From NCBI GenBank assembly GCA_021805865.1, contig JAJZDX010000014.1, positions 1 through 64,000 of the forward strand: a stretch of 64,000 nt of DNA. Reading direction: 5' to 3'. Source of the DNA: Pseudomonadota bacterium. Lineage in GTDB: Bacteria > Pseudomonadota > Gammaproteobacteria > Steroidobacterales > Steroidobacteraceae. The position numbers and the translations under genes were made by a program. The notes below the pieces were generated by a model. It was not told the origin of the DNA and searched no databases. It saw only the letters and a program-made list of their open reading frames with translations. Of this stretch, positions 52,518 to 64,000 are shown in pieces; within the stretch, counting starts at the first letter, position 1; every line of letters starts with the position of its first letter.

Positions 52518-53006
52518 TTACCTGGCGATGGTGCTGGTGCGCGCGATTTTCTTCTGCAGCTGGATGATGCCGTACACCAGCGCCTCGGCCGTCGGCGGGC
52601 AGCCCGGCACGTAGACATCGACGGGCACGATCCGGTCGCAACCGCGCACGACCGCGTAGGAATAGTGGTAGTAGCCGCCGCCGTTGGCGCACGAGCCCAT
52701 GGAGATCACCCAGCGGGGCTCGGCCATCTGGTCATAGACGCGGCGCAGCGCCGGAGCCATCTTGTTGACCAGCGTGCCGGCGACGATCATCACGTCCGAT
52801 TGGCGGGGGCTGGGCCGGAACACGACCCCGAAGCGATCGAGATCGTAGCGCGAGGCGCCCGCGTGCATCATCTCCACCGCGCAGCAGGCGAGACCGAAGG
52901 TCATCGGCCACAGCGACCCGGTGCGGGCCCAGTTGAGCAGGTTGTCGACTTGGGTGGTGAGAAAGCCTCGCTGCGCGAAGCCCTCGGGCTCTTGCGTCAG
53001 TCCCAC
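52518..53006 (-). CDS. nuoB: NADH:quinone oxidoreductase subunit B
   Basis: A 162-aa subunit with the terminal N2 [4Fe-4S] cluster, ligands in [20 protein letters not shown] (tandem Cys), [20 protein letters not shown] and [21 protein letters not shown]2 passes electrons to quinone. The start is GTG 53006, overlapping the nuoA end by 10 nt. Unfused and of normal length. Confidence 0.95.
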   Translation of the reverse strand: MGLTQEPEGFAQRGFLTTQVDNLLNWARTGSLWPMTFGLACCAVEMMHAGASRYDLDRFGVVFRPSPRQSDVMIVAGTLVNKMAPALRRVYDQMAEPRWVISMGSCANGGGYYHYSYAVVRGCDRIVPVDVYVPGCPPTAEALVYGIIQLQKKIARTSTIAR

Positions 53007-53365
53007 TCCAGCGCCCCTTTCTTCCACTCGTAGATGAAGCCCACGGTCAGGATGGCGAGAAACACGACCATGGCGATGAGACCGGCGACCCCGATCGTCC
53101 CGAGCGCCACGGCCCATGGGAAGAGAAACACGATCTCGAGGTCGAAGACGATGAACAGGATGCACACGAGGTAGTAGCGCACATCGAACTTCATGCGGCT
53201 GTCCTCGAAGGCCTCGAAGCCGCACTCGTACGGGGAAAGCTTCTCGCGATCCTTGGGGTTGCGCGAGAAGAATCGCCCGATGACGGACCCGAGGGTGAGC
53301 ATCACGAGCGCGAGCGCCGTCGCGATGGCGAGGAAAATGAGAATCGGCAGGTAATTGGTCAACAT
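52997..53365 (-). CDS. nuoA: NADH:quinone oxidoreductase subunit A
   Basis: A 122-aa three-helix subunit, first gene of the operon: [20 protein letters not shown], then [20 protein letters not shown] (the conserved Y-E-C-G loop), [20 protein letters not shown] and [20 protein letters not shown]. Start ATG 53365, after AGGA. The 99 bp between it and tRNA-Leu contain a possible -10 (TACAAT on the minus strand, 53440-53445), so the operon may have its own promoter just past the tRNA gene. Confidence 0.96.
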   Translation of the reverse strand: MLTNYLPILIFLAIATALALVMLTLGSVIGRFFSRNPKDREKLSPYECGFEAFEDSRMKFDVRYYLVCILFIVFDLEIVFLFPWAVALGTIGVAGLIAMVVFLAILTVGFIYEWKKGALEWD

Positions 53366-53464
53366 GCTTTCATCCTGCACGCAAAACCACAGCCAAGCCG
53401 GATGCCGATCCTTGGCTCGGCCCCGGCCCAAAGTCGTGCATTGTATCAGCGCTCGAAGACGTTG

Positions 53465-53549
53465 TGGTGCCGACGGTCGGATTCGAACCGACACGCCTCG
53501 CGGCGCTAGCCCCTCAAGCTAGTGTGTCTACCAATTCCACCACGTCGGC
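53465..53549 (-). tRNA. tRNA-Leu (anticodon GAG)
   Basis: An 85-nt tRNA with an encoded CCA end. The acceptor stem GCCGACG pairs with CGTCGGC and the discriminator is A. The anticodon stem CTAGC/GCTAG holds the loop TTGAGGG, anticodon GAG. A long variable arm (class II) and a T-arm GGTTCGAATCC are present. It lies between secG and nuoA on the same strand, a common position in this gene neighbourhood. Confidence 0.97.
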
Positions 53550-53582
53550 AACGTCACCATCTTATCCGAGCACGTCCCGCCA

Positions 53583-53954
53583 TCACTTCGGCGGCACGCG
53601 GGCGGAACCTGCCGGCTTGCCCGCCGGCGTCTGCGGCGTGCCCGCCGCTGCCGGCGGCGCCTTCGCGCCGGCAGCGGCAGACTCGGCCGCCAGATTGAGA
53701 ATTGTCTTGTGCTGCGCGTGCGCGCGCGTGCTCAGGTAGGTGAGCGCGGCGCTGTTGAGCATGAAGATGACGGCGAAGATGGCCGTGGTGCGCGAGAGCG
53801 CGGTGGTGGCGCCCCGCGCCCCGAACACCGTGCCGGAGGCGCCCGAGCCGAAGCCCGCCCCGGCATCGGCGCCCTGGCCGTGCTGCAGCAGTACGAGGGC
53901 GATGATGCACACCCCGGCAATGATCTGAACGACTAGCAATACAGCATGCAACAT
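53583..53954 (-). CDS. secG: Protein translocase subunit SecG
   Basis: A 123-aa two-helix membrane protein of the Sec translocon: VLLVVQIIAGVCIIALVLLQ, the conserved loop HGQGADAGAGFGSGASGTVF with G-x-x-G-x-x-x-x-L-S-R-T-T after it, and AIFAVIFMLNSAALTYL. The C-terminal ~45 residues are Ala/Pro/Lys-rich and longer than the E. coli tail. Accessory to SecYE, aiding preprotein movement. Ends ahead of tRNA-Leu and begins 6 bp after tpiA. Confidence 0.93.
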   Translation of the reverse strand: MLHAVLLVVQIIAGVCIIALVLLQHGQGADAGAGFGSGASGTVFGARGATTALSRTTAIFAVIFMLNSAALTYLSTRAHAQHKTILNLAAESAAAGAKAPPAAAGTPQTPAGKPAGSARVPPK

Positions 53955-53960
53955 GATTGA

Positions 53961-54719
53961 TCACCGCGTCCCGGCCGCGGCCAGGATCGCCAGAAATTCC
54001 TCCGCTTTGAGCGAGGCGCCGCCGATAAGTCCGCCATCGACATCCGGCTGGGCGAACAGCTCCGCGGCATTGCCCGCCTTGACGCTGCCGCCGTACAGAA
54101 TGCGAGCGGCCCGTGCGATTTTAGCATCCCGAGCCGCGATGCGCTCACGGATGAACGCATGCACCTGCTGCGCCTGCTCCGCCGTGGCGCTGTGCCCGGT
54201 GCCGATGGCCCATACCGGCTCATAGGCGATCACGCCCGATTCCAACGCGCCCACTCCGCACAGCGAAAGCACCGCATCGAGCTGTCGGGCCACCACCTCT
54301 TCGGTGCGTCCCGCCTCGCGGTCGGAGAGCTGCTCGCCGACGCACAAGATGGGCGCCAAAGACTTGGCCTGGGCCGCCGCGAACTTGCGAGCCACGAGCT
54401 GGTCGCTCTCGTGATAGACCCAGCGCCGCTCCGAGTGCCCGACGATCACATGCTCGCAGCCGACATCCTTCAGCATCGCGGCGGAAACCTCGCCCGTGAA
54501 GGCGCCCTGCGCCTCGGCGCATACGTCCTGCGCCCCAAGGCCGATCGGCGTGTCCCGCAGCAGCCGCCCAACCTCCTGCAGGTACACGAAGGGCGGACAC
54601 ACCAGGCACTCCGCGGCGGACTGATCGGGGTACCGGGAGAGCAGCTCTTCGATGAGACGCGCGTTCTCGGCACGCGTCCCGTGCATCTTCCAGTTTCCGG
54701 CAACGATGGGGCTGCGCAT
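53961..54719 (-). CDS. tpiA: Triosephosphate isomerase
   Basis: A 252-aa TIM-barrel enzyme interconverting dihydroxyacetone phosphate and glyceraldehyde 3-phosphate. Catalytic residues are visible: the Lys in VAGNWKMHG, the His in [18 protein letters not shown], and the Glu in [20 protein letters not shown]. The phosphate loop is [20 protein letters not shown]. Full length. It lies between glmM and secG on the minus strand, as in many gammaproteobacteria. Confidence 0.97.
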   Translation of the reverse strand: MRSPIVAGNWKMHGTRAENARLIEELLSRYPDQSAAECLVCPPFVYLQEVGRLLRDTPIGLGAQDVCAEAQGAFTGEVSAAMLKDVGCEHVIVGHSERRWVYHESDQLVARKFAAAQAKSLAPILCVGEQLSDREAGRTEEVVARQLDAVLSLCGVGALESGVIAYEPVWAIGTGHSATAEQAQQVHAFIRERIAARDAKIARAARILYGGSVKAGNAAELFAQPDVDGGLIGGASLKAEEFLAILAAAGTR

Positions 54720-54822
54720 GACCCGACCTGGGGAGCCTCCAATTGACCCCGCGCACTTGCGAGGGGGGCGCGATCATAGCGGCGCGCCCCCCGCAGTGCA
54801 ACGCGCGATGCTCCCCCTGGGG

Positions 54823-56154
<1,332 letters not shown>

Positions 56155-56297
56155 TTTCCCAACCTCATCAGGCCTATCGAACGTATGGCGTCCCGGGGAC
56201 GAGTGCGCAGGAGCGAATTTGCCCGGCGCGAAGGGCCGCCCCGAGAGGGCCGGGCCCCGGAGGGGCCGAGCAACACGCGCTCAAGGGATCGTTCCTG

Positions 56298-57137
56298 TCA
56301 TCGCGACCCGGGATATCCGACCGCTTCCAGCACCTTCAGCGCATCCGCCGTCGCCGCCACATCATGCACCCTCAGGATGCGGGCGCCGTTCATCGCGGCA
56401 ATCAAAGCGGCCGCCACGCTGCCTGCAAGACGGCTCTGCGGGGGGCGTCCCGTGAGCGTGCCGATCGTCGACTTGCGGGACAGGCCGGCGAGAAGCGGCA
56501 GCCCCTCGACGTCCACCTCACGCAGGTGGCTGAGCAGCTTCAGGTTGTGCTGCAGGGTCTTGCCGAAGCCGAAGCCTGGATCGAGCACGATGCGATCTGC
56601 GCTCATTCCCGCGCCGAGGCAGGCGTCCACACGCTCCTTCAGAAACCGGCGCACCTCGCCCACCACGTCTGCGTAATGGGGCGACTGCTGCATGGTGCGC
56701 GGCTCACCCTGCATGTGCATCAGGCACACCGCACAGCCCGAGGCCACCGCGGCCTCGAGCGCGCCAGGCTCGCGTAACGCCCACACGTCGTTGAGCAGAT
56801 CCGCGCCGGCAGCGCCTGCCGCACGCATGACCTGCGGTTTGCTGGTATCGACTGAAAGGAAGGCCCGGGTGAGCGGGCGCAGCCGCTCCACCACAGGAAT
56901 CACTCGCCGCAGCTCCTCTTCCGGCGCAACGGCGCGGGCGCCCGGGCGCGTGGACTCACCGCCAATGTCGATGATGGCGGCGCCTTCCTCGACCAGCTCG
57001 AGGGCGTGAGCCACGGCATCGCGCAGATCCAAGTAACGCCCCCCGTCCGAAAACGAGTCCGGCGTAACGTTGAGGATCCCCATGACCACGGGACGCTCGA
57101 GATCGAGCGTCCGCTCACCGCAGCACAGCCGCGGCAT
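56298..57137 (-). CDS. folP: Dihydropteroate synthase
   Basis: A 279-aa TIM-barrel enzyme joining pABA to the pterin in folate synthesis, the target of sulfonamides. Signatures: VMGILNVTPDSFSDGGRYLD, IIDIGGESTRPGARAVAPEE, GADLLNDVWALREPGALEAA, DRIVLDPGFGFGKTLQHNLK and LLAGLSRKSTIGTLTG. Intact, with no obvious insertion at the sulfonamide-resistance loops. It starts 3 bp after the end of ftsH, so they are co-transcribed. Confidence 0.96.
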   Translation of the reverse strand: MPRLCCGERTLDLERPVVMGILNVTPDSFSDGGRYLDLRDAVAHALELVEEGAAIIDIGGESTRPGARAVAPEEELRRVIPVVERLRPLTRAFLSVDTSKPQVMRAAGAAGADLLNDVWALREPGALEAAVASGCAVCLMHMQGEPRTMQQSPHYADVVGEVRRFLKERVDACLGAGMSADRIVLDPGFGFGKTLQHNLKLLSHLREVDVEGLPLLAGLSRKSTIGTLTGRPPQSRLAGSVAAALIAAMNGARILRVHDVAATADALKVLEAVGYPGSR

Positions 57138-57140
57138 GGG

Positions 57141-59060
57141 TTATCTCGCCGGCGACCCCAGGGGGGGTGGCGCCCCCGCGATGGGACCGCTCGCCGGCGG
57201 CATCGGCGGACGGTGGTTGGCAATCGACTCATCCCAGCCCGGCGGCGGCTTGGGCGTGCGTCCCGCCATGATGTCCTTCAGCTGCTCTTCCTCGATGGTC
57301 TCGTACTTCATGAGCGCCTCGGCCATGGCGTGCAGCTTCTCGAGCGTGCCGGTCAGGATCTCCCGCGCGCGCTTGTAGTTGCCCTCGATGACCCGCCGAA
57401 CCTCCTCATCGATGGCGTGGGCGGTGACATCGGAGACCTGCTTGTGCTGGGTGACGCTGCGACCCAGGAACACCTCGCCCGTCTCCTCCGAATAGGTGAG
57501 AGGGCCGAGCTTGTCCGACAGGCCCCACTTGGTGACCATGTTGCGCGCCAGCTCCGTGGCGCGCTCGATGTCGTTCGAGGCCCCCGTGGTGACCGCCTCG
57601 GGCCCGAAGATCAGCTCCTCGGCGATGCGTCCGCCGAAGAGCGTCGCGATGGAGCTTTCCAGGCGGCGCTTGGACATGCTGTAGCGGTCCTGCTCGGGCA
57701 GGAACTGGGTCACCCCCAGGGCGCGTCCCCGCGGGATGATCGTCACCTTGTACACCGGATCGTGCTCCGGCACGGTCATGCCGACGATCGCATGCCCGGC
57801 CTCGTGGAAGGCGGTCATGCGCTTTTCCTCCTCGGTCATCACCATGGAGCGGCGCTCGGCGCCCATCATGATCTTGTCCTTGGCGCGCTCGAACTCCTCC
57901 ATCCCGACGATGCGCTTGTTGGAGCGGGCGGCGAACAGCGCCGCCTCGTTCACGAGGTTCATGAGGTCAGCGCCCGAGAACCCGGGCGTGCCGCGCGCGA
58001 TCAGCGCCGGCTTGACATCGTCGCCGAGCGGCACTCGACGCATGTGCACGCGCAGGATCTGCTCGCGCCCCCTGACGTCAGGCAGCGGCACCACCACCTG
58101 CCGGTCGAAACGGCCCGGGCGCAGCAGCGCCGGATCGAGCACGTCCGGCCGGTTGGTCGCCGCAATGACGATGATGCCCTCGTTGCCCTCGAAGCCGTCC
58201 ATCTCCACGAGCAGCTGATTGAGCGTCTGCTCGCGCTCATCATGCCCGCCGCCGAGACCCGCTCCGCGGTGGCGGCCTACCGCATCGATCTCGTCGATGA
58301 AGATGATGCAGGGGGCGTGCTTCTTCGCCTGCTCGAACATGTCGCGCACTCGCGAGGCGCCCACGCCGACGAACATCTCGACGAAGTCCGAGCCCGAGAT
58401 GGTGAAGAACGGCACCTTGGCCTCGCCCGCGATGGCGCGCGCGAGCAGCGTCTTGCCCGTGCCCGGGGAGCCGACCATGAGCACGCCCTTCGGGATCTTT
58501 CCGCCGAGCTTCTGGAATTTTCCGGGATCCTTGAGAAAGTCGACGATCTCGCTGACCTCCTGCTTGGCTTCGTCCACGCCCGCCACATCGGCAAACGTGA
58601 CGCTCACCTGATCCTCGCCCAGCAGTCGCGCGCGGCTCTTGCCGAAGGACATCGCGCCGCGCCCGCCCGAAGCCCCCTGCATCTGCCTGAGCATGTAGGC
58701 GAATACGAAAATCAGCACCAGCACCGGCAGCAGCTGGATGAACACCTGCTCGAGGAAGCCTTCCTCCTTCGGCGGGCGGCCGGAGATATCGACGTTGTAC
58801 TTCTCCAGCGTCCCGATGAGCGCCGTGTAGTCGGTTTCCGGGTTGAAGGTCTTGAACTGCTTGTGGTCCTTCAGCATGCCGTACAGGTCGGTACCCTGGA
58901 AGGTCACCGAGTCGACCCGATTGGTCTGCACGTCTTTGAGGAACGTGGAGTACGAAAGAACCTCCGGCTGGTTCGTCGTCGGCACGTAGCGGCTGAACAC
59001 CAGCAGCAGCACCACGACAATACCTACCCAGAGGATGATGTTCTTGGTCAGATCGTTCAT
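57141..59060 (-). CDS. ftsH: ATP-dependent zinc metalloprotease FtsH
   Basis: A 639-aa hexameric membrane AAA+ protease that degrades membrane and short-lived proteins. Two membrane helices flank the periplasmic domain ([29 protein letters not shown]). Walker A is GSPGTGKT at 197-204 and Walker [13 protein letters not shown]. The second region of homology reads [20 protein letters not shown], the pore residue is in [12 protein letters not shown], and the Zn site is HEAGH at 419-423. The C-terminus ends in a Pro/Gly/Ala-rich tail. It follows rlmE by 12 bp. Confidence 0.97.
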   Translation of the reverse strand: MNDLTKNIILWVGIVVVLLLVFSRYVPTTNQPEVLSYSTFLKDVQTNRVDSVTFQGTDLYGMLKDHKQFKTFNPETDYTALIGTLEKYNVDISGRPPKEEGFLEQVFIQLLPVLVLIFVFAYMLRQMQGASGGRGAMSFGKSRARLLGEDQVSVTFADVAGVDEAKQEVSEIVDFLKDPGKFQKLGGKIPKGVLMVGSPGTGKTLLARAIAGEAKVPFFTISGSDFVEMFVGVGASRVRDMFEQAKKHAPCIIFIDEIDAVGRHRGAGLGGGHDEREQTLNQLLVEMDGFEGNEGIIVIAATNRPDVLDPALLRPGRFDRQVVVPLPDVRGREQILRVHMRRVPLGDDVKPALIARGTPGFSGADLMNLVNEAALFAARSNKRIVGMEEFERAKDKIMMGAERRSMVMTEEEKRMTAFHEAGHAIVGMTVPEHDPVYKVTIIPRGRALGVTQFLPEQDRYSMSKRRLESSIATLFGGRIAEELIFGPEAVTTGASNDIERATELARNMVTKWGLSDKLGPLTYSEETGEVFLGRSVTQHKQVSDVTAHAIDEEVRRVIEGNYKRAREILTGTLEKLHAMAEALMKYETIEEEQLKDIMAGRTPKPPPGWDESIANHRPPMPPASGPIAGAPPPLGSPAR

Positions 59061-59072
59061 CGCGTATCCACG

Positions 59073-59699
59073 CTACACCAAGCGGAAGTCCTTAGCCAGC
59101 AGATAGACCTCGGAGCTGCGGGCCCGGGAAGCCGCGGGCTTCACCAGCTTTACATTTGCAAAACGACCGCGGGCTTCGCGCAACAGCGCATCGAAGCCCA
59201 CACCCTGAAACACCTTGATCAGGGCGCCACCGCCCTCCTTCAAGACCCGTGCGGCCATATCGAGCGCCAGCTCGGCCAGGTACATCGAGCGAGGTTGATC
59301 GACAGCGTCGATGCCGCTCATGGACGGAGCCATGTCCGAAAGCACCCAGTCCACCTGCCGCTGCGGCACGAGCGTCAGGATGTGCTCGAAAACCTCCTGC
59401 TCCCGGAAATCTCCCTGTACGAACTGCACTCCCGGGAGCGGTGCAAGAGGCTGGATATCGCTCGCCACCACCCGGCCGGTCTTGCCCAGCCGGCGGTGAA
59501 GATACTGGCTCCAGGCGCCGGGAGCCGCGCCCAGATCGAGGCAGATCGCGCCAGGTTTGAGCATTTTTTCCCGCAAATCGATTTCTTCCAGCTTGAAGAC
59601 CGCGCGCGAGCGCCACCCTTGCGCCTGGGCGCGCTGGACGAAAGGGTCCGAAAAATGCTCCTGCAGCCACCGGCCGCTGCTCTTGGACCGTCTAGCCAT
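59073..59699 (-). CDS. rlmE: 23S rRNA 2'-O-methyltransferase RlmE (FtsJ)
   Basis: A 208-aa enzyme methylating U2552 of 23S rRNA. Start ATG 59699; the longer frame upstream is unconvincing. The K-D-K-E tetrad is visible: AVFKLEEIDLREKML, VDWVLSDMAPSMSGIDAVDQ, ALIKVFQGVGFDAL and SSEVYLLAKDFRLV. SAM motif: ICLDLGAAPGAWSQYLHRRL. It pairs with ftsH in a conserved rlmE-ftsH operon, and is divergent from yhbY. Confidence 0.96.
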   Translation of the reverse strand: MARRSKSSGRWLQEHFSDPFVQRAQAQGWRSRAVFKLEEIDLREKMLKPGAICLDLGAAPGAWSQYLHRRLGKTGRVVASDIQPLAPLPGVQFVQGDFREQEVFEHILTLVPQRQVDWVLSDMAPSMSGIDAVDQPRSMYLAELALDMAARVLKEGGGALIKVFQGVGFDALLREARGRFANVKLVKPAASRARSSEVYLLAKDFRLV

Positions 59700-59938
59700 G
59701 CTGGCCCTTACCGTCTTCTCCAGTCTTGAATGGCGAGGCCCTCTCGTGAGTGGCTCTGGCGAGAGCCCGGACCGCTCCATTGGGAGGATCGGCTCCCTGC
59801 AGTCCCGCCGCTTGCCCGGCGCCAGCCCGATCCCCTGGGCGAGGACTGAGACATTATACAGCTCACGGGAATTGCACGCCATTCATCTCGACCTGAATAT
59901 CGGGGGTTTTCCGCTCCAGACAAAGGTAAAATTTCCGG

Positions 59939-60250
59939 ATGCCAGCCCCGCTCCCCCTCACGGATCGCCAGCGCCGCCACCTGCGCGGCCTCGCTCACGC
60001 CCTCAAGCCCGTGGTCCGGCTCGGAAATGCCGGCCTGACCGACTCGGTTGCCCAGGAGACGGCCCGGGCGCTCGAGAACCATGAGCTCATCAAGGTCAAA
60101 GCCCCGGGCGGCGACCGCGAGGCCCGGGACACGCAGTTCGCGGAACTCTGCCGCCGCACGGGCAGCGCGCTGGTGTACCGCATCGGCAACGTCGCGGTGC
60201 TCTACCGTCCCCGGCCTGACCTGCCGAAAATCGTCATTCCCGACGAGTAG
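59939..60250 (+). CDS. yhbY: YhbY/CRM-domain ribosome-associated RNA-binding protein
   Basis: A 103-aa CRS1-YhbY domain protein: LTDRQRRHLRGLAHALKPVV, RLGNAGLTDSVAQETARALE, ENHELIKVKAPGGDREARDT and GSALVYRIGNVAVLYRPRP. The G-x-x-G loop (GNAGLT) that contacts RNA is present. YhbY binds pre-50S particles in E. coli. It is the only plus-strand gene of this housekeeping block. TAAAAT lies 6 nt before the ATG, so its message may have little leader. Convergent with greA. Confidence 0.94.
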   Translation: MPAPLPLTDRQRRHLRGLAHALKPVVRLGNAGLTDSVAQETARALENHELIKVKAPGGDREARDTQFAELCRRTGSALVYRIGNVAVLYRPRPDLPKIVIPDE

Positions 60251-60253
60251 CGT

Positions 60254-60727
60254 TCACTCGAATCGCACCGCCACGATCTCGAACGAGCGCACCCCGCCGG
60301 GGGCGGCCACGTCCACCACATCCCCCTCGGACTTGCCGACCAGCGCCCGCGCGATCGGGGAGGTAATGGAAATCCGGCCGGCGCTGATGTCCGCCTCGTC
60401 CTCCCCGGCCACCTGATAGACGAGGCGGCTGCCCTCCTCGTCTTCCAGCTCGACCACGGCGCCGAAGACCACCTTGCCGGTATTGGTGAGCCTGCTCGGG
60501 TCGATGATCTCCGCATTGGCGAGCTTCGACTCGATGTCGCGGATCCGCCCCTCGATGAAGCTCTGCTGCTCGCGCGCGGCGTGGTACTCGGCGTTCTCGG
60601 ACAGATCCCCGTGACCGCGCGCCTCGGCGATCGCCTTGATGATGTTGGGACGGGCCTCGCCCTTCAGGCGCTTCAGCTCGGCGCGCAGCGCCTCGGCGCC
60701 GCGCAGGGTCATGGGAGTGCGTTTCAT
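60254..60727 (-). CDS. greA: Transcription elongation factor GreA
   Basis: A 157-aa factor that rescues backtracked RNA polymerase by stimulating transcript cleavage. The coiled coil ([20 protein letters not shown]) holds the tip with its acidic pair ([20 protein letters not shown]), then the C-terminal FKBP-like domain ([36 protein letters not shown]). It overlaps the carB stop by 4 nt, so it is read from the car operon, a known arrangement in some gammaproteobacteria. Confidence 0.97.
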   Translation of the reverse strand: MKRTPMTLRGAEALRAELKRLKGEARPNIIKAIAEARGHGDLSENAEYHAAREQQSFIEGRIRDIESKLANAEIIDPSRLTNTGKVVFGAVVELEDEEGSRLVYQVAGEDEADISAGRISITSPIARALVGKSEGDVVDVAAPGGVRSFEIVAVRFE

Positions 60728-63700
60728 GCCAAGGCTTCCTGATGCAGGTCCTGCAGGCGATTCACCTCGACCTCATCGAGGTGATCGAGGGCCTCGCACG
60801 TGGCGAGTCCCGCCGCGAGCGTAGTGTAATAGGTGACACGATGGTGCACCGCCTCGCGGCGGATGGAGTTCGACTCGCGGATCGCCAGCTTACCCTCCGT
60901 CGTGTTGACGATGAGCTCGATCTCATCGTTCTTGATCATGTCCACGATGTGCGGGCGGCCCTCCCGCACCTTGTTGACGCGCCGGCACTCGATGCCGGCC
61001 GCGGCAAGCGCGTGAGCCGTGCCCTCGGTCGCCACCAGCTCGAAGCCGCGGGCGATGAGCTTCCTGCCGAGCTCCACCGCCCCGGGCTTGTCCCGGTCGC
61101 GCACGCTGAGGAAGCACACGCCCTTGCGCGGCAGGAGCACGCCCGAGCCGCTCTGCGCCTTGGCGTACGCCTCTCCGAAGGTGCGGCCCGTGCCCATCAC
61201 CTCGCCGGTGGACTTCATCTCCGGCCCGAGGATGGGATCGGCCTCCGGGAACTTGACGAACGGGAACACCGCTTCCTTGACCGAATAGTACGGGGGCACC
61301 CTGCCCTCGGTCACATCGAGCTCGCCGAGCTTGCGGCCGCTCATCACGCGCGCGGCGACCTTCGCCAGCGCCAGTCCCGTCGCCTTGGACACGAAGGGCA
61401 CGGTGCGGGAGGCGCGGGGATTGACCTCCAGCACGTAGACGATGCCGTTTTGGATGGCAAACTGAACATTCATCAGTCCGATCACGCCGAGGCCGTGGGC
61501 GAGCTTTCGGGTCTGCTCGCGCAGCTGCTCCTGGACTTCGGCGCTCAGACTGTTCGGCGGCAGGCAGCATCCCGAGTCCCCCGAATGCACGCCGGCCTGC
61601 TCGACGTGCTCCATGATGCCGCCGACCAGTACCCGCTCGCCATCGCACACCGCATCGACGTCCACCTCGATGGCAACGTCGAGGAAACGGTCGAGCAGCA
61701 CCGGACTGTCATTGGAGACCTGCACCGCATGCGTCATGTAGGCGCGCAGATCCTCCTCGGTGAAGACGATCTCCATCGCCCGGCCGCCGAGCACGTAAGA
61801 CGGCCGCACCACCAGAGGGAAACCCACCTCCCGCGCAAGCCGCACCGCCTGCTCTTCGGTGCGCGCGGTCGCATTGGCCGGCTGCCTGAGCGCGAGCCGG
61901 TGCACCAGCCCCTGGAAGCGCTCGCGGTCCTCGGCCATGTCGATGGAATCGGGCGAGGTGCCGATGATCGGCGCGCCGGCCTGCTCGAGCGCGCGGCAGA
62001 GCTTCAGCGGCGTCTGTCCGCCGAACTGCACGATGACCCCCTCGGGTTTCTCCTTGGCGAGGACCTCGAGCACGTCCTCCAGCGTGAGCGGCTCGAAGTA
62101 CAGCCGATCGGAGGTGTCATAATCGGTCGAGACCGTCTCGGGGTTGCAGTTGACCATGATGGTCTCGAACCCGTCCTCGCGCAGCGCCAGCGCCGCGTGC
62201 ACGCAGCAATAGTCGAACTCGATGCCCTGGCCGATGCGATTCGGTCCGCCGCCGAGAATCATGATCTTGCGCCGCCCCGAAGGCTCGGCCTCGCACTCTT
62301 CCTCGTAAGTGGAGTACAGGTAGGCCGTGGAGGTCGCGAACTCCGCCGCGCAGGTGTCGACCCGCTTGTAGACCGGCCGGATGCCAAGATCGTGCCGCTT
62401 GCCGCGCACGGCCTGCTCAGGCATGTCAAGGAGGCGGGCCAGGCGGCTGTCGGAGAAGCCCTTGCGCTTGAGTGAGCGCAGCCGGGCGCCGGTGAGCGCC
62501 CCGAAGCCCTCCGAGCGCACCCTCGCCTCCTCACCGATCAAGTCCTCGATCTGCGCCAGAAACCATGGATCGATGTGCGACCGCTCGGCGATGCGCTCGA
62601 GCGTCCAGCCCGCGCGGAACGCGTCCGCAACATAAAGCAGGCGGTTGGCGCCCGGCGCGCGCAGCTCCTGCGAGAGCCTCGCCTGCGCCTCCTCGCCCAG
62701 CGGCGGGGAGAGCACGGGCGTCAGGCCATCCAGACCGGTCTCGAGGCCTCGGAGGGCCTTGTGGAGCGACTCCTGGAAGGTGCGTCCGATCGCCATGACC
62801 TCCCCGACCGACTTCATCTGCGTGGTCAGGCGGTCGTTGGCGGCCGGGAACTTCTCGAAGGTGAACCGCGGAATCTTGGTCACCACGTAATCGATCGTCG
62901 GCTCGAAGGACGCCGGCGTCGCGCCGCCCGTGATGTCGTTTTTGAGCTCATCGAGCGTATAGCCGACGGCGAGCTTGGCGGCGATCTTGGCGATCGGGAA
63001 ACCGGTGGCCTTCGAGGCGAGCGCCGAGGAGCGCGACACGCGAGGGTTCATCTCGATGACCAGCAGGCGGCCGTCGCACGGATTGACGGCGAACTGGACG
63101 TTCGATCCGCCTGTATCGACGCCGATCTTGCGCAGCACGGCGATCGAGGCGTCGCGCATGCGCTGATACTCCTTGTCCGTGAGCGTTAGCGCCGGGGCCA
63201 CGGTGATCGAGTCACCGGTGTGCACGCCCATGGGATCGAGGTTCTCGATCGAGCAGACGATGATGCAGTTGTCCTTGCGGTCGCGCACCACCTCCATCTC
63301 GAATTCCTTCCAGCCGATCACCGACTCCTCGAGCAGCACCTCCGTGGTGGGGGAGGCCTCGAGGCCGCGCGAGGCGATGTCCTCGAGCTCCTCTCGGTTG
63401 TAGGCGATGCCCCCTCCCGTGCCTCCCAGCGTGAACGAGGGGCGGATGACGATCGGGTAGCCCATCTCCGCGGCGATGGCGAGCGCCTCATCGAGGCTGC
63501 GCGCGATCTGCGAGCGGGGTGTCTCGAGGCCGATTTCGCGCATGGCGTTTCGAAACAGCCCGCGATCCTCGGCCATGTCGATCGCGGCACGCTGCGCACC
63601 GATCAGCTCGACGCCGAAGCGATCCAGCACCCCCTCGCGCACCAGATCGAGCGCCGTGTTGAGCGCCGTCTGTCCACCCATGGTGGGCAACAGCGCCGCC

Positions 63701-63948
63701 GGACGCTCCTTCTCGATGATGCGGGCCACGGTGCGCCAGTTGACCGGCTCGATGTAGACCGCGTCGGCCATCTCGGGGTCGGTCATGATCGTCGCCGGGT
63801 TCGAGTTGACCAGGATCACCCGGTAGCCCTCCTCGCGCAGCGCCTTGCAGGCCTGTGCGCCGGAGTAGTCGAATTCGCAGGCCTGGCCGATCACGATGGG
63901 GCCTGCGCCGATGAGGAGGATGCTCTGGATGTCGCTGCGCTTGGGCAC
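60724..63948 (-). CDS. carB: Carbamoyl-phosphate synthase large subunit
   Basis: A 1074-aa enzyme making carbamoyl phosphate for arginine and pyrimidines. The N-terminal carboxyphosphate half ([36 protein letters not shown]), an oligomerisation region (~400-550), the second ATP-grasp half ([35 protein letters not shown]) and the C-terminal allosteric MGS-like domain (~935-1074) are all present. The start is GTG 63948. Full length with no gaps, coupled to greA downstream. Confidence 0.97.
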   Translation of the reverse strand: MPKRSDIQSILLIGAGPIVIGQACEFDYSGAQACKALREEGYRVILVNSNPATIMTDPEMADAVYIEPVNWRTVARIIEKERPAALLPTMGGQTALNTALDLVREGVLDRFGVELIGAQRAAIDMAEDRGLFRNAMREIGLETPRSQIARSLDEALAIAAEMGYPIVIRPSFTLGGTGGGIAYNREELEDIASRGLEASPTTEVLLEESVIGWKEFEMEVVRDRKDNCIIVCSIENLDPMGVHTGDSITVAPALTLTDKEYQRMRDASIAVLRKIGVDTGGSNVQFAVNPCDGRLLVIEMNPRVSRSSALASKATGFPIAKIAAKLAVGYTLDELKNDITGGATPASFEPTIDYVVTKIPRFTFEKFPAANDRLTTQMKSVGEVMAIGRTFQESLHKALRGLETGLDGLTPVLSPPLGEEAQARLSQELRAPGANRLLYVADAFRAGWTLERIAERSHIDPWFLAQIEDLIGEEARVRSEGFGALTGARLRSLKRKGFSDSRLARLLDMPEQAVRGKRHDLGIRPVYKRVDTCAAEFATSTAYLYSTYEEECEAEPSGRRKIMILGGGPNRIGQGIEFDYCCVHAALALREDGFETIMVNCNPETVSTDYDTSDRLYFEPLTLEDVLEVLAKEKPEGVIVQFGGQTPLKLCRALEQAGAPIIGTSPDSIDMAEDRERFQGLVHRLALRQPANATARTEEQAVRLAREVGFPLVVRPSYVLGGRAMEIVFTEEDLRAYMTHAVQVSNDSPVLLDRFLDVAIEVDVDAVCDGERVLVGGIMEHVEQAGVHSGDSGCCLPPNSLSAEVQEQLREQTRKLAHGLGVIGLMNVQFAIQNGIVYVLEVNPRASRTVPFVSKATGLALAKVAARVMSGRKLGELDVTEGRVPPYYSVKEAVFPFVKFPEADPILGPEMKSTGEVMGTGRTFGEAYAKAQSGSGVLLPRKGVCFLSVRDRDKPGAVELGRKLIARGFELVATEGTAHALAAAGIECRRVNKVREGRPHIVDMIKNDEIELIVNTTEGKLAIRESNSIRREAVHHRVTYYTTLAAGLATCEALDHLDEVEVNRLQDLHQEALA

Positions 63949-63961
63949 GAACGGATCTCTA

Positions 63962-64000
63962 TCAGCGGGTGGTGGCTTGGGCTCGCGCCTGCCCTTCGGC
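63962..64000 (-). CDS. Probable 3' end of carA, cut by the window edge
   Basis: Thirteen codons ([12 protein letters not shown], then stop at 63962-63964) lie just upstream of carB on its strand, where carA is expected. Too little sequence to recognise the protein; the assignment rests only on position. Confidence 0.35.
   Translation of the reverse strand, partial: AEGQARAQATTR

Noticed and set aside
57006-59729. A 907-codon plus-strand frame opposite folP-ftsH-rlmE
   Set aside because: A shadow of three genuine genes caused by high GC; no start signal or family.

Overview
The window is GC-rich bacterial chromosome, most likely from a gammaproteobacterium. The right-hand block carA?-carB-greA / yhbY / rlmE-ftsH-folP-glmM-tpiA-secG-tRNA-Leu-nuoA..N is an arrangement I associate with Gammaproteobacteria (Xanthomonadales-like and neighbouring orders). 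TonB-dependent receptor remnants, an HmgA/FahA tyrosine-catabolic pair and TPR-sulfotransferases fit that group. I cannot name a genus from the sequence alone.

Layout. 1-5.1 kb is accessory: a PIN-toxin/Phd-type antitoxin pair with a palindromic operator, an intact IS1634-type transposase, and an overlapping nucleotidyltransferase/small-protein pair that looks like a second toxin-antitoxin module. 5.1-12.4 kb holds small poorly known genes: a pair of paralogous ~140-aa proteins at 5.1 and 12.0 kb, a putative zinc-ribbon protein with a basic partner, several 35-70 aa proteins and an RRM RNA-binding protein. Among them lie fragments of dead genes (discoidin-like, IS3 integrase, cyclase/kynurenine-formamidase-like, TonB receptor). 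12.5-26.9 kb carries a PadR regulator, a 969-aa secreted propeller-phosphoesterase, and a partly decayed phosphonate (C-P lyase) locus: phnF has an internal deletion and phnG is truncated, but the DUF1045 gene, phnN and an inositol-phosphatase-like gene survive. It continues with an L,D-transpeptidase, a methyltransferase, OsmC, GST with a divergent HxlR regulator, a fatty-acid-hydroxylase-like enzyme and a TVP38/DedA protein.

26.9-38.8 kb is envelope and catabolism: two glycosyltransferases (GT2, GT9), a glyoxalase-II-like hydrolase, a decayed TonB receptor, a Trp/Gly/His-rich exported protein, a TPR-sulfotransferase, homogentisate dioxygenase plus fumarylacetoacetase with a divergent MarR-type regulator, and a soluble chemoreceptor. 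39.0-53.4 kb is a complete 14-gene NADH:quinone oxidoreductase (complex I) operon, transcribed nuoA to nuoN on the minus strand with many 1-10 nt gene overlaps. 53.4-64 kb is housekeeping: tRNA-Leu(GAG), secG, tpiA, glmM, folP, ftsH, rlmE, yhbY (plus strand), greA, carB and probably the last codons of carA.

The right half is conserved, dense and ordinary. The left half is where genome decay, rearrangement and little-known gene families concentrate. I saw no rRNA, CRISPR array or intact prophage. Nothing here is clearly a new defence or biosynthetic system. The best candidates for new biology are the duplicated 137/140-aa family, the nucleotidyltransferase pair, and the coupled small-protein cluster at 5.5-7.9 kb.
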